Below, one piece after another: positions 21,797 to 33,500 of a stretch of DNA of 64,000 bases; positions within the stretch are counted from its first letter, which is position 1, and the number at the start of each line of letters is the position of its first letter. This DNA comes from Blochmannia endosymbiont of Camponotus sp. C-003 (lineage in GTDB: Bacteria; Pseudomonadota; Gammaproteobacteria; Enterobacterales; Enterobacteriaceae), in NCBI RefSeq assembly GCF_023585685.1, contig NZ_CP097764.1, forward strand, positions 496,001 to 560,000, in the 5' to 3' direction. The position numbers and the translations under genes are program-made. The notes below the pieces were generated by a model. It was not told the origin of the DNA. It made no database searches and saw only the letters and a program-made list of their open reading frames with translations.

Positions 21797-22666
21797 TTAA
21801 TTTTTGTCCTTGTTTTGTTCTTGCAACATCATTTGAACCACTTTTAATGCTTCTGCTGTTTCCTTAACATCATGCACGCGAATAATTTGTACACCTTGTA
21901 TAGCTGCAATCACTGCGCAAGCAATGCTACCTATTAATCTTTGTTTAGGATGATATGAATTAGAACTAAGACTAAGCATCGATTTACGTGATATACCTAC
22001 TAACAAAGGTAAACCAAAATGGTGAAAATATTTTAAATTAGCTAATAGTTGATAATTATGTAATAAACTTTTTCCAAAACCAAAACCAGGATCAAGCAAT
22101 AATTTATTTCTACTGATACCCTCCGATTCAAAACGAGTGATTTGTTGAACGAAATACTCGTTTACTACACGTGTAACGTTAGAGTATATGGGAGAATTTT
22201 GCATAGTTTTAGGCTCTCCTTGCATATGCACTAAACACACTGGAAGTTTACAATATAACGCAGCTTGCATCGCTCCTTCAGCAGTAAGAGAACGTACGTC
22301 ATTAATCAGATGTGCACCGATAGCCGCGCTCTCGCGTATTATCAATGCTGATGATGTATTTATTGAAATATAAGTATCAAAACGCTCTGCTATAGCACGT
22401 ACTACAGGTATAACACGATCTGCTTCTTCTTCATCACTGACAACATCGGATCCAGGACGTGTCGATTCTCCGCCAACATCAATGCAGGTGGCGCCATCAG
22501 TAATCATATTAAACACACGATCAATTGCTTTAGGAAGGACACAATAGTCACCTCCATCGAAGAAGGAATCAGGGGAAACATTTAAAATCCCCATAATTTG
22601 AATTTTAGAAAAATCTAAAATACGTTTATTTGTAATCGAAGTCATAGATTTACAGGACATCTTCAA
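21797..22666 (-). CDS. folP: Dihydropteroate synthase
   Basis: Joins p-aminobenzoate to the pterin pyrophosphate in folate synthesis and is the sulfonamide target. The 289 aa protein has the DHPS motifs [18 protein letters not shown] (pterin/pyrophosphate site, near residue 24), [14 protein letters not shown] (near 62) and [17 protein letters not shown] (near 190). It follows ftsH and abuts glmM, the standard enterobacterial order. Retention suggests the symbiont makes its own folate. Confidence 0.96.
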   Translation of the reverse strand: MKMSCKSMTSITNKRILDFSKIQIMGILNVSPDSFFDGGDYCVLPKAIDRVFNMITDGATCIDVGGESTRPGSDVVSDEEEADRVIPVVRAIAERFDTYISINTSSALIIRESAAIGAHLINDVRSLTAEGAMQAALYCKLPVCLVHMQGEPKTMQNSPIYSNVTRVVNEYFVQQITRFESEGISRNKLLLDPGFGFGKSLLHNYQLLANLKYFHHFGLPLLVGISRKSMLSLSSNSYHPKQRLIGSIACAVIAAIQGVQIIRVHDVKETAEALKVVQMMLQEQNKDKN

Positions 22667-22767
22667 GCATTATCTACAATGAATTTAGGTTGTTTGATTT
22701 ATATAAAAACATAAAACTATTTACAACTGATAATTAATGTTGTATTTTTATACGAAATTATCACATA

Positions 22768-24702
22768 TTATTGTGATGCTGCATCAGGATTATCATTGTA
22801 GGATTCGCTGTCTACTGATTTTGGATCTTTTATGGAAGAAACACAAGTGTTCTGGCTATCGCTAATATCAGATACATTGTTTTCCCATCCAGATGGAGGC
22901 TTAATTGATTTTCGATCCATCAAGTCATTTATCTGAGATGCATTAATTGTCTCGTATTTTATTAAAGCATCTTTCATAGAATGTAGAATATCCACATTTT
23001 CTGTTAAGAGTTTACGAGCACGTATATAATTTCTTTCAATCAGAAATTTAATTTCCTGATCAATAATACGAGCAGTTTCATCAGACATATGCTTTGCTTT
23101 AGCCACTGAACGCCCAAGAAATATTTCTCCTTCTTCTTCCGCATATAATAACGGACCAAGTTTTTCAGAGAAACCCCATTGAGTTACCATATTCCGAGCG
23201 ATAGAAGTAGCTACTTTAATGTCATTAGAAGCGCCAGTAGATACTCTATGAGGACCATAAATTATTTCTTCGGCAAGTCTACCCCCGTACAATGTAGAAA
23301 TTTGACTTTCTAATTTCTGTCGACTTGTACTAATTGCATCGCCTTCTGGTAAAAAAAACGTTACGCCTAAAGCGCGGCCCCTAGGAATTATAGTGACTTT
23401 ATGAACTGGATCATGTTCCGGAACTAATCTACCAATTATAGCATGACCAGCTTCATGATAAGCTGTAGATTCTTTTTGAGCTTCTGTCATCACCATGGAA
23501 CGACGCTCCGCTCCCATCACAATTTTATCTTTAGCTTTTTCAAACTCCACCATCGATACCATATGTTTATTATCACGAGCAGCAAATAATGCCGCTTCAT
23601 TCACAAGATTAGCTAAATCCGCTCCTGAGAATCCTGGTGTACCTCGAGCAATTACTAATATATCTACATCTGACGATAACGGTACATGAATGATGTGTAC
23701 TTTTAATATTTGCTCTCGTCCCCTAATATCTGGTAATCCTACGACTACTTGACGATCGAATCGTCCTGGTCTCAATAAAGCTGGATCCAACACATCTGGA
23801 CGATTAGTAGCAGCTATGACAATGATACCTTCTTTTCCTTCAAATCCATCCATTTCTACTAACATCTGATTTAAAGTTTGTTCACGTTCATCATGCCCCC
23901 CTCCTAATCCCGCTCCCCTTTGACGACCTACTGCATCAATTTCATCGATAAAAATAATACATGGAGCAGCTTTCTTAGCTTGTTCAAACATATCCCGAAC
24001 GCGAGACGCTCCAACACCAACAAACATCTCTACAAAATCAGAACCCGAAATAGTAAAAAATGGAACTTTCGCCTCTCCCGCAATAGCTTTAGCTAATAAT
24101 GTTTTCCCAGTGCCAGGCGGTCCTACCATTAATACTCCTTTTGGAATTTTTCCTCCTAGTTTTTGAAATCTTTCAGGCTCACGCAAATAATCTACCAATT
24201 CCTTTACTTCTTCTTTGGCTTCATCACATCCCGCCACATCTGCAAAAGTAGTTTTTATTTGATCTTCAGTTAACATACGTGCTTTACTTTTACCAAAAGA
24301 CATAGCTCCCTTTCCGCCTCCTTGCATTTGCCGCATAAAGAAAACCCAAACCCCAATTAATAATAGCATCGGAAACCAGGATATAAAAATAGATGTAATT
24401 AAACTAGGTTCCTCTGGAGGCTCGCCAACAACTTTAACTTTTTTAGTTAAAAGAATGTCAAGTAATTTCGGATCATTTACTGGAATATAAGTGGTATAAC
24501 GATTACTATCTTTTTTAATGACTACAATTTCACGACCATTAATGCGGGCTTCTTGCACTTGATCTTGGTTTAAATCATGCATAAAAGTGGAATAATCTAA
24601 TTTGCGACTACTGGAGTCGCTAGGCCCAAAATTCTGGAATAAAGACATCAAGACTACTGCAATGACTAACCAGATACCCAGATTTTTCGCCATGTCACTC
24701 AA
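22768..24702 (-). CDS. ftsH: ATP-dependent zinc metalloprotease FtsH
   Basis: Membrane AAA+ protease that removes misassembled membrane proteins and regulators such as LpxC. The 644 aa protein has two N-terminal membrane segments (about 8-24 and 105-123), Walker A GPPGTGKT (194-201), Walker [12 protein letters not shown] (near 252), and the zinc site HEAGH (416-420). An alternative start at codon 4 ([11 protein letters not shown] 24691-24693) matches the short E. coli form. Its regulatory partners HflK and HflC are encoded at 41427-43760. Confidence 0.98.
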   Translation of the reverse strand: MSDMAKNLGIWLVIAVVLMSLFQNFGPSDSSSRKLDYSTFMHDLNQDQVQEARINGREIVVIKKDSNRYTTYIPVNDPKLLDILLTKKVKVVGEPPEEPSLITSIFISWFPMLLLIGVWVFFMRQMQGGGKGAMSFGKSKARMLTEDQIKTTFADVAGCDEAKEEVKELVDYLREPERFQKLGGKIPKGVLMVGPPGTGKTLLAKAIAGEAKVPFFTISGSDFVEMFVGVGASRVRDMFEQAKKAAPCIIFIDEIDAVGRQRGAGLGGGHDEREQTLNQMLVEMDGFEGKEGIIVIAATNRPDVLDPALLRPGRFDRQVVVGLPDIRGREQILKVHIIHVPLSSDVDILVIARGTPGFSGADLANLVNEAALFAARDNKHMVSMVEFEKAKDKIVMGAERRSMVMTEAQKESTAYHEAGHAIIGRLVPEHDPVHKVTIIPRGRALGVTFFLPEGDAISTSRQKLESQISTLYGGRLAEEIIYGPHRVSTGASNDIKVATSIARNMVTQWGFSEKLGPLLYAEEEGEIFLGRSVAKAKHMSDETARIIDQEIKFLIERNYIRARKLLTENVDILHSMKDALIKYETINASQINDLMDRKSIKPPSGWENNVSDISDSQNTCVSSIKDPKSVDSESYNDNPDAASQ

Positions 24703-24765
24703 AAGATTAACCTCGCATTACAACAAAAATTAAATAATTTTAATATATCTACATATAAATTATGT

Positions 24766-25392
24766 TTACTTACGTTCTTTCGCTACAATATAAACCTCAC
24801 GAGAATGAGATCTAGAGGAATCTGGTTTACGAATCCTTACTATGTTAAATAAGGAACGCACATCACACAAGTATTTATCTAAATCTTTTCCCTGAAAAAC
24901 TTTCACTAAAAAAGTTCCTTTATACATTAAAGTGTTACGACATATATTTAATGCCAAATACCCAAGATATATGGACCGACTTACATCGATTGTTGATATA
25001 CCAGTGGTATTAGGAGACATATCAGACAAAACCACATTAACCTTTTTTTGTCCTACCCATGTGCATAATATTTTGAAAACATTAGGATCAGAACAATCTC
25101 CTTTCAAAAAATCCACTCCAGAAATATTACGCATAGACAATCTGTCGCATGCTACAATACGTCCCGTCTTTCCTATTTTATTTTTTACATAAAGCGCCCA
25201 ACCACCAGGCGCTGATCCCAAATCTATTACCGTCATACCAACATCAAACAATGCGTCCATGCGATTTATTGCATCAAGCTTAAACCAAGCCCGTGATCTC
25301 AATTTTTGTCTTTGTGCTTCTTTCGTATACTGATCTTTGAAATGTTTTTTTAACCATCCTGAAGAACGCATACAACGTTTACTATTTACCAT
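24766..25392 (-). CDS. rlmE: 23S rRNA 2'-O-methyltransferase RlmE (FtsJ)
   Basis: SAM-dependent methylation of U2552 in 23S rRNA, a late 50S step and a heat-shock function in E. coli. Motifs: SRAWFKLDAI (catalytic Lys), VIDLGSAPGGWALYV (SAM site), LSDMSPNTTG (catalytic Asp), FLVKVFQG (Lys) and SREVYIVAKE (Glu). The start MVNSKRCMRSSGWLKKHF at ATG 25390-25392 (about 208 aa) fits the family. The longer frame from 25428 would begin almost at the predicted transcript start. It is co-directional with ftsH. Confidence 0.94.
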   Translation of the reverse strand: MVNSKRCMRSSGWLKKHFKDQYTKEAQRQKLRSRAWFKLDAINRMDALFDVGMTVIDLGSAPGGWALYVKNKIGKTGRIVACDRLSMRNISGVDFLKGDCSDPNVFKILCTWVGQKKVNVVLSDMSPNTTGISTIDVSRSIYLGYLALNICRNTLMYKGTFLVKVFQGKDLDKYLCDVRSLFNIVRIRKPDSSRSHSREVYIVAKERK

Positions 25393-25770
25393 ATCAGGCG
25401 ACTTCTCAAATACTTTCTGAATCAACAAACAATATTGATGAAATGGCGATAACTTATGTTTCTTTCAATCCTACTTAAACAAAAAATAAAAATCACACAT
25501 GAATAAATAAATTTTTGTATGCATTCAATTTTTATATATTTTCCAATACAAAAAATAGCATATATACATAAAACATATTCAATTTTAAACAATAAAAATT
25601 TAAAACAAACGAAAATACAAATACAAATTCATTATTAATAACATTAATGGCATCACATATTTATTCTAAAATATTAATTAATATAACGATGCAAATAAAA
25701 TTTTATTTTTTGGTTGCAAAATCATCATTTTATAAAATTTTATTTAATTACACTAAAACAAAAAATATGT
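25393..25770. other. Spacer between greA and rlmE (378 nt)
   Basis: In E. coli yhbY (RNA-binding, CRM domain) lies divergently between greA and ftsJ. Here no such frame is present on either strand. The only element seen is the rlmE promoter at 25441-25468. Confidence 0.5.
25441..25468 (-). promoter_or_regulatory. Sigma-32-type promoter of rlmE-ftsH
   Basis: On the minus strand, TTGAAA (25463-25468), a 14-nt spacer and CGCCATTT (25441-25448) match the heat-shock consensus with one -10 mismatch. The predicted start near 25434 gives a leader of about 40 nt to the rlmE ATG at 25392. In E. coli ftsJ-ftsH is also heat-shock controlled. Confidence 0.65.
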
Positions 25771-26247
25771 TTAACAATATTTAACTTGAAATATTTTATA
25801 TCTTACTTGCCCTTGTGGAGTATTAATTCGAACAATATCTCCTTCTTTATGTCCAATTAACCCTCTAGCAATGGGAGAATGGATAGAAATCATACGTTCT
25901 TTCAGATTCGCTTCATCATCCCCCACAATACTATACGTTTGTCTATATGTTGTCTCTAAATTTTCAACACCAACTGTCGCTCCAAAAACTACTCTGTCGC
26001 CAGTAGAGAGTTTAGCAACATCTATGATATGCGCAGAAGCAAGTTTAGACTCTATTTCTTGAATACGACCCTCACAAAATCCTTGTTGTTCTCTAGCAGC
26101 ATGATACTCAGCATTTTCTTTTAAGTCTCCATGCTCCCGCGCTTGAGAAATATTTTGTATAATTTCTGGGCGACGAACATTTTTTAAATAATCCAGTTCT
26201 TCTCTCAACTTTTCAGATCCACGTAAAGTCATTGGTATACGCTTCAT
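25771..26247 (-). CDS. greA: Transcript cleavage factor GreA
   Basis: Rescues backtracked RNA polymerase by stimulating transcript cleavage. It is 158 aa, exactly the E. coli length. The N-terminal coiled coil includes the conserved tip region [20 protein letters not shown] (acidic residues D and E at about 41-44). The C-terminal FKBP-like domain ends in [18 protein letters not shown]. It stands alone with spacers on both sides where yhbY and dacB have been lost. Confidence 0.97.
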   Translation of the reverse strand: MKRIPMTLRGSEKLREELDYLKNVRRPEIIQNISQAREHGDLKENAEYHAAREQQGFCEGRIQEIESKLASAHIIDVAKLSTGDRVVFGATVGVENLETTYRQTYSIVGDDEANLKERMISIHSPIARGLIGHKEGDIVRINTPQGQVRYKIFQVKYC

Positions 26248-26541
26248 GTTGCACCTTTATCCATATTGCATATGTTTAAACAACCAAGTTACACAGAAAA
26301 TCATGATCAATTTTAAACATTATATATTTGTATCTTTAAAAAATAAAAATTGTTATGTACTTAATTTCTTTGAAATTTAATTAACAACATCTCTCTTAAT
26401 ATACATCTACTATTTTCGAGGTGGTATATGTTTTATAAAACATCACAAATTACGATACCATGCATGATATTAAAATTTTTTTTAAACTTAGGTGGTACAT
26501 TATGTATTTTGTTTTAAAATAAAATTAATTAATCTTAGTTC

Positions 26542-27603
26542 CTACTCATCGTCTTCTGTACGTATAAGAGTTGATTCTTGACTTTGAGTATGATGGACAA
26601 TAAACCTCATAATATTATTGCATAACGATAATACATTTGTATTATACATAGAAGATATGGAGTAGTAGCGCTCTTTCCATTTTAAGGAACTAATAATATG
26701 ATGAATCCTTCTTTCCGCCACGTACCGTTCCAACAAATCTATTTTATTAAATATCAACCAACAAGGTTTATTAATTAAACTTTTATTGTAATTGCTTAAC
26801 TCATTCTTAATAGTAATAATATTTTCTAATGGATCGGAATCATCCGAAGGTGCAATATCAACAAAATGTAATAACATTTGACAGTGTTCTAGATGCTTCA
26901 AAAACCGCATTCCTAATCCTAATCCATGAGAAGCACCTTTAATAATACCAGGAATATCCGCAATAACAAATCTATTGTAGTTATTAATTTGTACCACACC
27001 TAAATAAGGTATTAATGTAGTAAATGGATAATTTGCCACTTTTGGTTTAGCTGATGATATTATACGAATAAAACTAGATTTTCCAGAATTGGGTAATCCA
27101 AACATCCCAACATTTGCTATTAGAAGCAGTTCTAATAGCAAATGTTGGGATTCTCCTGTTGACCCATATGTATTACAAATTTTCTTATGACTCACCACAG
27201 AAGATTTAATATGTCCATTTCCCACGCCACGGAGCCCTCCTTTAGCCACCATTAACTGTTTTTGGTGAATACCCATGTATCCCAACAATTTGTTTGTTTT
27301 TTTACAACTCACTCTAGTCCCCCACGGGACTTTTACAATAAAATCTTTACCTCTTTTACCAGTACAACCACGACTACGGCCACTTTGTCCATGTCCAGCT
27401 CTAAAAACACGATTATAATGAAAATAATTTAAAGTATTAATATTAGGATCTGCTAATAACCAAACATCTCCGCCACTTCCTCCATTACTACCATTAGGTT
27501 TCTTCAAAAACGAAGCTCTTCTTCCTGATTTTTGGAAACTAATACACCCATTTCCTCCATTACCAGCAATAACCGTAATATTTGTCATATCGACAAACTT
27601 CAT
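26542..27603 (-). CDS. obgE: GTPase ObgE/CgtA
   Basis: Essential GTPase of 50S assembly and stress signalling. It is 353 aa when started at MKFVDMTN (ATG 27601-27603, with TAGGGA 8 nt upstream), aligned with the family. The glycine-rich Obg fold has NGGNGCISF and GSNGGSGGDVWL; the G domain has GLPNSGKS (169-176), DIPGI (G3) and FNKIDLLE (G4). Codons 151-167, just before the P-loop, are built on a perfect 22-bp inverted repeat. The acidic C-terminal tail is shorter than in E. coli (390 aa). Confidence 0.95.
   Translation of the reverse strand: MKFVDMTNITVIAGNGGNGCISFQKSGRRASFLKKPNGSNGGSGGDVWLLADPNINTLNYFHYNRVFRAGHGQSGRSRGCTGKRGKDFIVKVPWGTRVSCKKTNKLLGYMGIHQKQLMVAKGGLRGVGNGHIKSSVVSHKKICNTYGSTGESQHLLLELLLIANVGMFGLPNSGKSSFIRIISSAKPKVANYPFTTLIPYLGVVQINNYNRFVIADIPGIIKGASHGLGLGMRFLKHLEHCQMLLHFVDIAPSDDSDPLENIITIKNELSNYNKSLINKPCWLIFNKIDLLERYVAERRIHHIISSLKWKERYYSISSMYNTNVLSLCNNIMRFIVHHTQSQESTLIRTEDDE
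27104..27151. repeat. 22-bp perfect inverted repeat inside obgE, 4-nt loop
   Basis: The left arm 27104-27125 begins ATCCCAACATTTGC. The right arm 27130-27151 is its exact reverse complement, and the loop GCAG is at 27126-27129. It encodes the residues ESQHLLLELLLIANVGM directly before the P-loop. A 22-bp RNA helix is long enough for RNase III. Confidence 0.95.
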
Positions 27604-27945
27604 ACAATATATCCCTAACATATCGTCTATATTTGTGGTATACAAAAATTTTATCACTTAATAAGTGATGTAAATTCACAATAATAGAACCCATTAATGT
27701 TATTAAAATAACGTTTTCAGTATTTTTTACTTTTACCGCTATCAAAATGTATAATTATTTTACTCTGTAAATCTGTATAAACACATGAAATGTTTTCAAA
27801 TGATTTGATGTCCCATTAAACAGCACATACTTCATGTTTACGATACTAGTATGATCATTACTGTAATTATATCAGTGCCGTCTCATCAGGATCTTACCTA
27901 TATTTTTAAAAATAAGAATTTAATTGTTAAGTAACATTAACTACA
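27604..27945. other. obgE-rpmA spacer (342 nt)
   Basis: In E. coli the transporter-like gene yhbE separates rpmA and obgE; it is absent here. A 61-codon frame (27560-27745) overlaps the obgE start and has no family match. A short palindrome ATACTAGTAT lies near 27843. Nothing else is recognised. Confidence 0.5.
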
Positions 27946-28215
27946 TTACGTTTTTAATAATGTAGGAACGATACTAATAAATTTTCGACGCAATGCTCCT
28001 TTTTGCTCGAATAAAACTTTCCCAGATTTTAAAGCAAAAAGAGTATAATCTCTCCCGCAACCTACATACTTTCCTGGATGAAACCTATTACCACGTTGGC
28101 GCACAATAATAGTACCTGACGATACAGATTCACCTCCAAAACATTTAACTCCTAAACGTTTACTACGTGAATCTCGACCATTACGAGTAGAACCTCCAGC
28201 TTTTTTATGTGCCAT
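27946..28215 (-). CDS. rpmA: 50S ribosomal protein L27
   Basis: Large-subunit protein near the peptidyl transferase centre. The 89 aa protein begins [20 protein letters not shown], the classic L27 N-terminus that reaches the tRNA CCA end. [16 protein letters not shown] follows. It lies 16 nt after rplU in the conserved rplU-rpmA pair. Confidence 0.97.
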   Translation of the reverse strand: MAHKKAGGSTRNGRDSRSKRLGVKCFGGESVSSGTIIVRQRGNRFHPGKYVGCGRDYTLFALKSGKVLFEQKGALRRKFISIVPTLLKT

Positions 28216-28231
28216 TTTTATTCCCTATTTC

Positions 28232-28558
28232 TTAATGATTTGGATTGCAATTGCTTATGCTTATTATTTTTATTGTTGTGAAACATTGACGATGTCCTTG
28301 AAATTTACGAAAATGTTTACGACGTCTAAATTTAATAATCTTTATCTTCTGATTAAGACTGTGAGCTACAATTTCTGCTATAATTTGTCCATTTTTTACA
28401 AAAGGACTCCCTATTTGCAGGTAATCATCACATTCAATAAGCAATATTTGATTAAATTCAACTTGATTACCAATGTCAATACCAATCTGTTCTATATGAA
28501 TTAATTGGCCTTCAACAACACGATACTGTTTGCCGCCAGTTTGGAAGACTGCATACAT
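28232..28558 (-). CDS. rplU: 50S ribosomal protein L21
   Basis: Large-subunit protein. The 108 aa protein (E. coli 103) begins MYAVFQTGGKQYRVVEGQ. The basic stretch IKIIKFRRRKHFRKFQGHRQ near residue 73 is typical of L21. The C-terminus is a few residues longer than usual (ISISNCNPNH). It is divergent from ispB across a 194-nt promoter region and upstream of rpmA. Confidence 0.96.
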   Translation of the reverse strand: MYAVFQTGGKQYRVVEGQLIHIEQIGIDIGNQVEFNQILLIECDDYLQIGSPFVKNGQIIAEIVAHSLNQKIKIIKFRRRKHFRKFQGHRQCFTTIKIISISNCNPNH

Positions 28559-28752
28559 AAATAATAATCCATCTCTTGTTTATAATCTGATATTATTCCC
28601 ATACGTATTCTTATACATTAAAAAAAAATGTTTCTCAACACAATAATAAAATTTACTGCACACTCACAAATATAGTTTAACTTAATACAAATCGACTTGC
28701 ATACATAAGTAACATATAGATACATCAACATTTTATAGTTATAATAATATTA

Positions 28753-29724
28753 ATGAATATTGATCAAATTTCCAAGCTAACTGAACAAGATATGGAAGAT
28801 GTGAATTCAGAAATTCACACACGATTAGCATCTGAAATTACTTTAATTAACAAACTTGTTCAATATATTATGAATAGCGGAGGAAAACGAATTAGACCTA
28901 TGATCACCTTGCTGACTGCAAGGGCATTACATTATAAAAAAACACAGCATATTACTATTGCTACATTAATAGAGTTTATTCATACTGCTACTTTGCTGCA
29001 TGATGACGTAGTAGATAAATCACACATGAGGCGCGGCAGAACAACTACTAATATAATTTTCGGTAATGCTGCTAGTGTATTAGTAGGGGATTTTATATAT
29101 ACACGAGCCTTTCAAATGATGATTGAACTAGAATCTCTGAAGATACTATCTTTGATGGCAAATGCTGTTAATATAATTGCAGAAGGTGAAATATTACAAT
29201 TAACACATTGCAATGACCCAACTATTACCATCGATAGTTACATGAAAATTATTTATAGTAAAACTGCTCGTTTATTTGAAGTGGCTTCTCAGTCATCTGC
29301 TATTTTAGCAGATGCTAATGCTTGTCAAGAAGAAGCATTACGTAATTATGGACGATATATGGGCATTGCTTTTCAACTAGTTGATGATTTATTAGATTAT
29401 TCTGGATCAGAAACAGTATTTGGAAAAAATATCGGAAATGATTTAAATGAAGGAAAACTGACTCTTCCTCTTCTACATGCTATTCATCATAGCACCTCAA
29501 AACAAGCATCAGTTATAGTTCAAGCTGTTAAACAAGGTAACACACGTCACTTATTAAATATAATTTTAGATACAATGCATCAACATGGATCATTAGAATA
29601 CACTCGACAATGCGCTGAAACAGAGGTTAATAAAGCTATTTCTTGTCTTGATATTTTACCTCCTTCCCCTTATCGACAAGCATTAGCAAGTTTAGCAGCT
29701 TATATAATCCAAAGAATATATTAG
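28753..29724 (+). CDS. ispB: Octaprenyl diphosphate synthase
   Basis: Elongates farnesyl diphosphate to the C40 side chain of ubiquinone/menaquinone. It is 323 aa, the E. coli length. The two aspartate-rich motifs are LLHDDVVD (near residue 84) and LVDDLLDY (near 211); GGKRIRP is near 44. It is divergent from rplU as in E. coli. The next gene, ppa, comes from a different E. coli map region, so a gene-order break lies in the 29725-29963 spacer. Confidence 0.96.
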   Translation: MNIDQISKLTEQDMEDVNSEIHTRLASEITLINKLVQYIMNSGGKRIRPMITLLTARALHYKKTQHITIATLIEFIHTATLLHDDVVDKSHMRRGRTTTNIIFGNAASVLVGDFIYTRAFQMMIELESLKILSLMANAVNIIAEGEILQLTHCNDPTITIDSYMKIIYSKTARLFEVASQSSAILADANACQEEALRNYGRYMGIAFQLVDDLLDYSGSETVFGKNIGNDLNEGKLTLPLLHAIHHSTSKQASVIVQAVKQGNTRHLLNIILDTMHQHGSLEYTRQCAETEVNKAISCLDILPPSPYRQALASLAAYIIQRIY

Positions 29725-29963
29725 ATTTTTATCTGTAAAATCATAAATATATACAATACCCAAATTCTACATAAAATATAAAAAGCATAAATCACGACGT
29801 TTATACATATATAAATACTTATTTTTTACAAAACATGTAAATATTTTTATTGTTATTAATAATAAAATATAATAATTTCATGTCAATAAACATATTGATT
29901 ATACAATATATATGACATATGATTTACTTTTAACCTTATTATTTACACAGATAGGAAATATAA

Positions 29964-30497
29964 ATGTATTTCAATCAAGTACCAGCAGGAAAGAATATTC
30001 CAGAAGACATATATGTAATTATTGAAATTCCAGCGAATTCTGATCCAATTAAATATGAAATTAACAAAAAAACAGGAATAATATTTGTTGATCGTTTCTT
30101 ACTAACGCCTATGTTTTATCCTTGTAATTATGGTTATATCAATAAAACTTTATCGCTAGACGGAGATCCAATAGATGTATTAGTACCTACTCCATATCCT
30201 TTACGATCAGGTTGTGTAATACATTGCCGTCCTATAGGTATGCTTAACATGATAGATGAATCTGGAGAAGATTCTAAAATCATTGCAGTTCCTCATGATA
30301 AAATATCAAAACGATATTCATTAGTTAAAAATATAAGTGATTTTTCAATGTTATTACGCAATCAAATCAGTCATTTTTTCAAAAATTACAAAGAACTAGA
30401 TTCTGAAAAGTGGGTAAAAATAAAAGGTTGGAGCGATATTAACACTGCTAAAACGGAAATTTTAAACTCTTTTGAACGTTTTAAAAAAAATATGTAA
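29964..30497 (+). CDS. ppa: Inorganic pyrophosphatase
   Basis: Hydrolyses pyrophosphate and so pulls biosynthetic reactions forward. The 177 aa protein has the family I signature [15 protein letters not shown] (metal-binding Asp residues, near residue 66), with [18 protein letters not shown] before it. AGGAA lies 8 nt before the ATG. It is convergent with tamB, about 75 nt away. Confidence 0.97.
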   Translation: MYFNQVPAGKNIPEDIYVIIEIPANSDPIKYEINKKTGIIFVDRFLLTPMFYPCNYGYINKTLSLDGDPIDVLVPTPYPLRSGCVIHCRPIGMLNMIDESGEDSKIIAVPHDKISKRYSLVKNISDFSMLLRNQISHFFKNYKELDSEKWVKIKGWSDINTAKTEILNSFERFKKNM

Positions 30498-30571
30498 TTC
30501 TATTACACTTTATATTGGATCTCGCACATTTTATAAAATATTGGTTGCATGTAAATATAAAGTATAAAAAA

Positions 30572-33500
30572 CTAAAAATCAAATTTATATAATAAGTCGA
30601 TCGCTTGTTGATTACTACCAGACGTAACTTCTAAATACAGTTGCGAACATAGATGATAACGCGCCGTTATCGTTGTCAATAAATCAAAAATACCAATTCC
30701 ATAGTTAATTTGAAAACCAGGAGCAATATATCCACTTAACGCAACCAACGGTGCAGTACCAATATCTTGAGTATTTAATGTTAAACCTTGAACACCAAAT
30801 ACCTTTCCTATTTTGTTAATAAACTTTTCACTATTCCTGACACTTGCACCAATTAATAACGATGTTACTATATTCGTATCCGTATTAAAAATAATTGCAT
30901 TTTTACTGTCGCCCAATAAATAAGATGTTATCTCTTTCGAAGAAAGAGATAACGAATTAGATAAAATTTCTATTTTTGGTTGACTAAAAGTCCCGGTGAT
31001 CCGTGTACCAACTATACTCCCTTCTTTAATACTAGAAGGATCACAAATCGCTTCAATATCAATATATGGTTGATTTATCGCCCCAGAAAATAGTAACTGT
31101 CCTTTTTGTATCATTAAATTTTGTCCATATGCTTGAAAGAAACCAGAAGGTATATCAATATGGCCTGTTAATGCTAAGTGATTATTATTATATTCAATTT
31201 CTAAATTACCCCTTAATTTCGCACGAAGACCCAATCCGTTAAAATTAACATCGTTACCAAGACACACATTAATATTAGAAGAAAAAGAAATAAATAAATT
31301 TTTATCATTATTTAAAATAGGTTGGAAATTATCATCTAGCAAAATTTCTTCTGAAGAAATATTTATTATATTTTTTGAATATTCCTTTACTGCAATATGC
31401 GCCCAAGGAATCTCGATATTTCCTGCTATATGAATTTTTTCTGAAGTAATTATACAAGTAATATCAGGAGATATTTTCATTCTTATTTCTGAAGAAATAC
31501 AAAAATTAATTTGGTGACCTCGTATTTTAAAAAATGCTCGTATATTACTAATAGAATCAAAATTAGTAATGTTCCCATTGACATGCAACCTACATCCGTA
31601 ATCTGTATCTATTATTCCATTTAATAGAGCATGATCTCCAAAAAATTTTATAAATAGTTGACTATTTTTTACAAAAAATGGTGTATCAGGTTTATTGATA
31701 TTAAAATTGTGTAATTGAGCTGTACCATAAATTTTTAGGTGATTTTGATATCCGTAAAAATAAATATTTAAGTTTAATAAACCATTAATAGGTTCTTTTA
31801 ATGAAATCAATGAATTACAGAAAGGTAGTAACGAAGTATTTTCCATATATATATTACCTACTACTTTAGATGTAGTATCTGATTTAGTTATTTTAAATGA
31901 CCCATGATTTTGATCATCGTGTCCAATATTCATGAACCACTTGCAATACAAAGTAGTTTGTGTTAACACGATTTTCGTGGTTATGTTGTTTATTGTAATC
32001 GGAAAATTTGACGGGTCTTCAATAGTACACTTAAAGTTACATTTCTTTACTGACAATGAAATGATACCATTAGGCAATGGTGTTCCTAATATCCAATCAC
32101 AACACGTACAACATATACGAACGGTGTCCACGTTTATTAATTCTGGTAATAAAATTTTTAAAGAAACTGCATTAAAATCTTTAAATATATCATTCATCTT
32201 ATTCAATATCTTCGTTTTTAAAACACTGGAAATAGGCATTGTGCAATTAATAATTTCCCAGTCATGCGAATTCAAGATAACTTTTCGAGTCAAATGTTGA
32301 TAAGTAAGAACCATGTCTTGCATTAGTTTCCATGTTCCTGTTGGAGTAACAATGCTTGTTTTATTAATTTTACTACGCCAAATTTTATGAAAAAGATCTA
32401 AATTTCCACAAAGTTTTACTTGACCAGATAACATGTCTCCGTGAGCAATTAAATTCAAATAATGTTCTTTAACATTACCTTGTCCTTGCATAATTAATTG
32501 ATGTAACGATAAAATTCCACATTTTATCTGATCTGCTTGAAAAAAAATTTTGCTTTGTGTGACAGTATCACAACAAATATCACCATGTACCATTATTTTG
32601 TCAACATTAAGGTTCTTATCGCTCCAATACAAAGAACACGCATCAATGCTCAACAATAATCTAGGGGAGTATTTAACAGGACTATATAATTTAAATTTTC
32701 CAAATACACTGCCATTTAGACCAGGTACAATCACGTTGCAATCTGGAGCTGAAAACACAATGTTAAAAGTAGAATCTTTTTTTAAGTCTTCTTGTATTTC
32801 TAACACGTTAGGGCCCCATTTAATCAATAATGTGGGTATTTTCCATACACCAATTGAATTATTGTATAATACACCTACGCATGAAATACTATTATTTTCC
32901 ATGCTCCCACTAATATTTAAATCAGATATCATTATATCCCAAGCATTAGGACATACATGTCCTTGCATACTGATATTACCTGACAAATTGACAGGATATT
33001 TTAACCACTTTTGAGAAATATTTATTTTGTTTAATACACATACACTATTCCAACTAATCGTATCGTCCCAATTAACGACTCCTTGTATATCCAGATATTC
33101 TTCTGATATAGTTATTCTTAGTTTAGAAATAGAACAACTATTAACATCTCCTTGAGCATTCACAACCATATTCACTAATGATGAAAATTTAGAATTACTT
33201 AATTGCGATATTATTTGAATACAATAATTTCTTATTTCACCACTTACAGATACATCAATCTCTTCTATTAAATAATCATTCAATCCTAAAAAAGAAAGTG
33301 GTATTTTCCTACCTACTACAGATACATTGATAGGTGTACCACATTGCATTATTTTAGTTTTTAATAAAACATGAGCTGTAGAAACAAAACCTAAAAAATC
33401 GCAATAAAAACATATTTCATTGTATAATTCTCCTGCTATAACTAATTTTATTTTGCTCACCCCTTTTTTTGCCATATTCATAGACTGATTACTGATCTTA

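Noticed and set aside
30927..30953. 12-bp inverted repeat inside tamB
   Set aside because: The repeat (arms of 12 bp, 3-nt loop) is real but short, and falls in codons for SLSSKEIT. By itself it could be chance in a 3.8-kb AT-rich gene.
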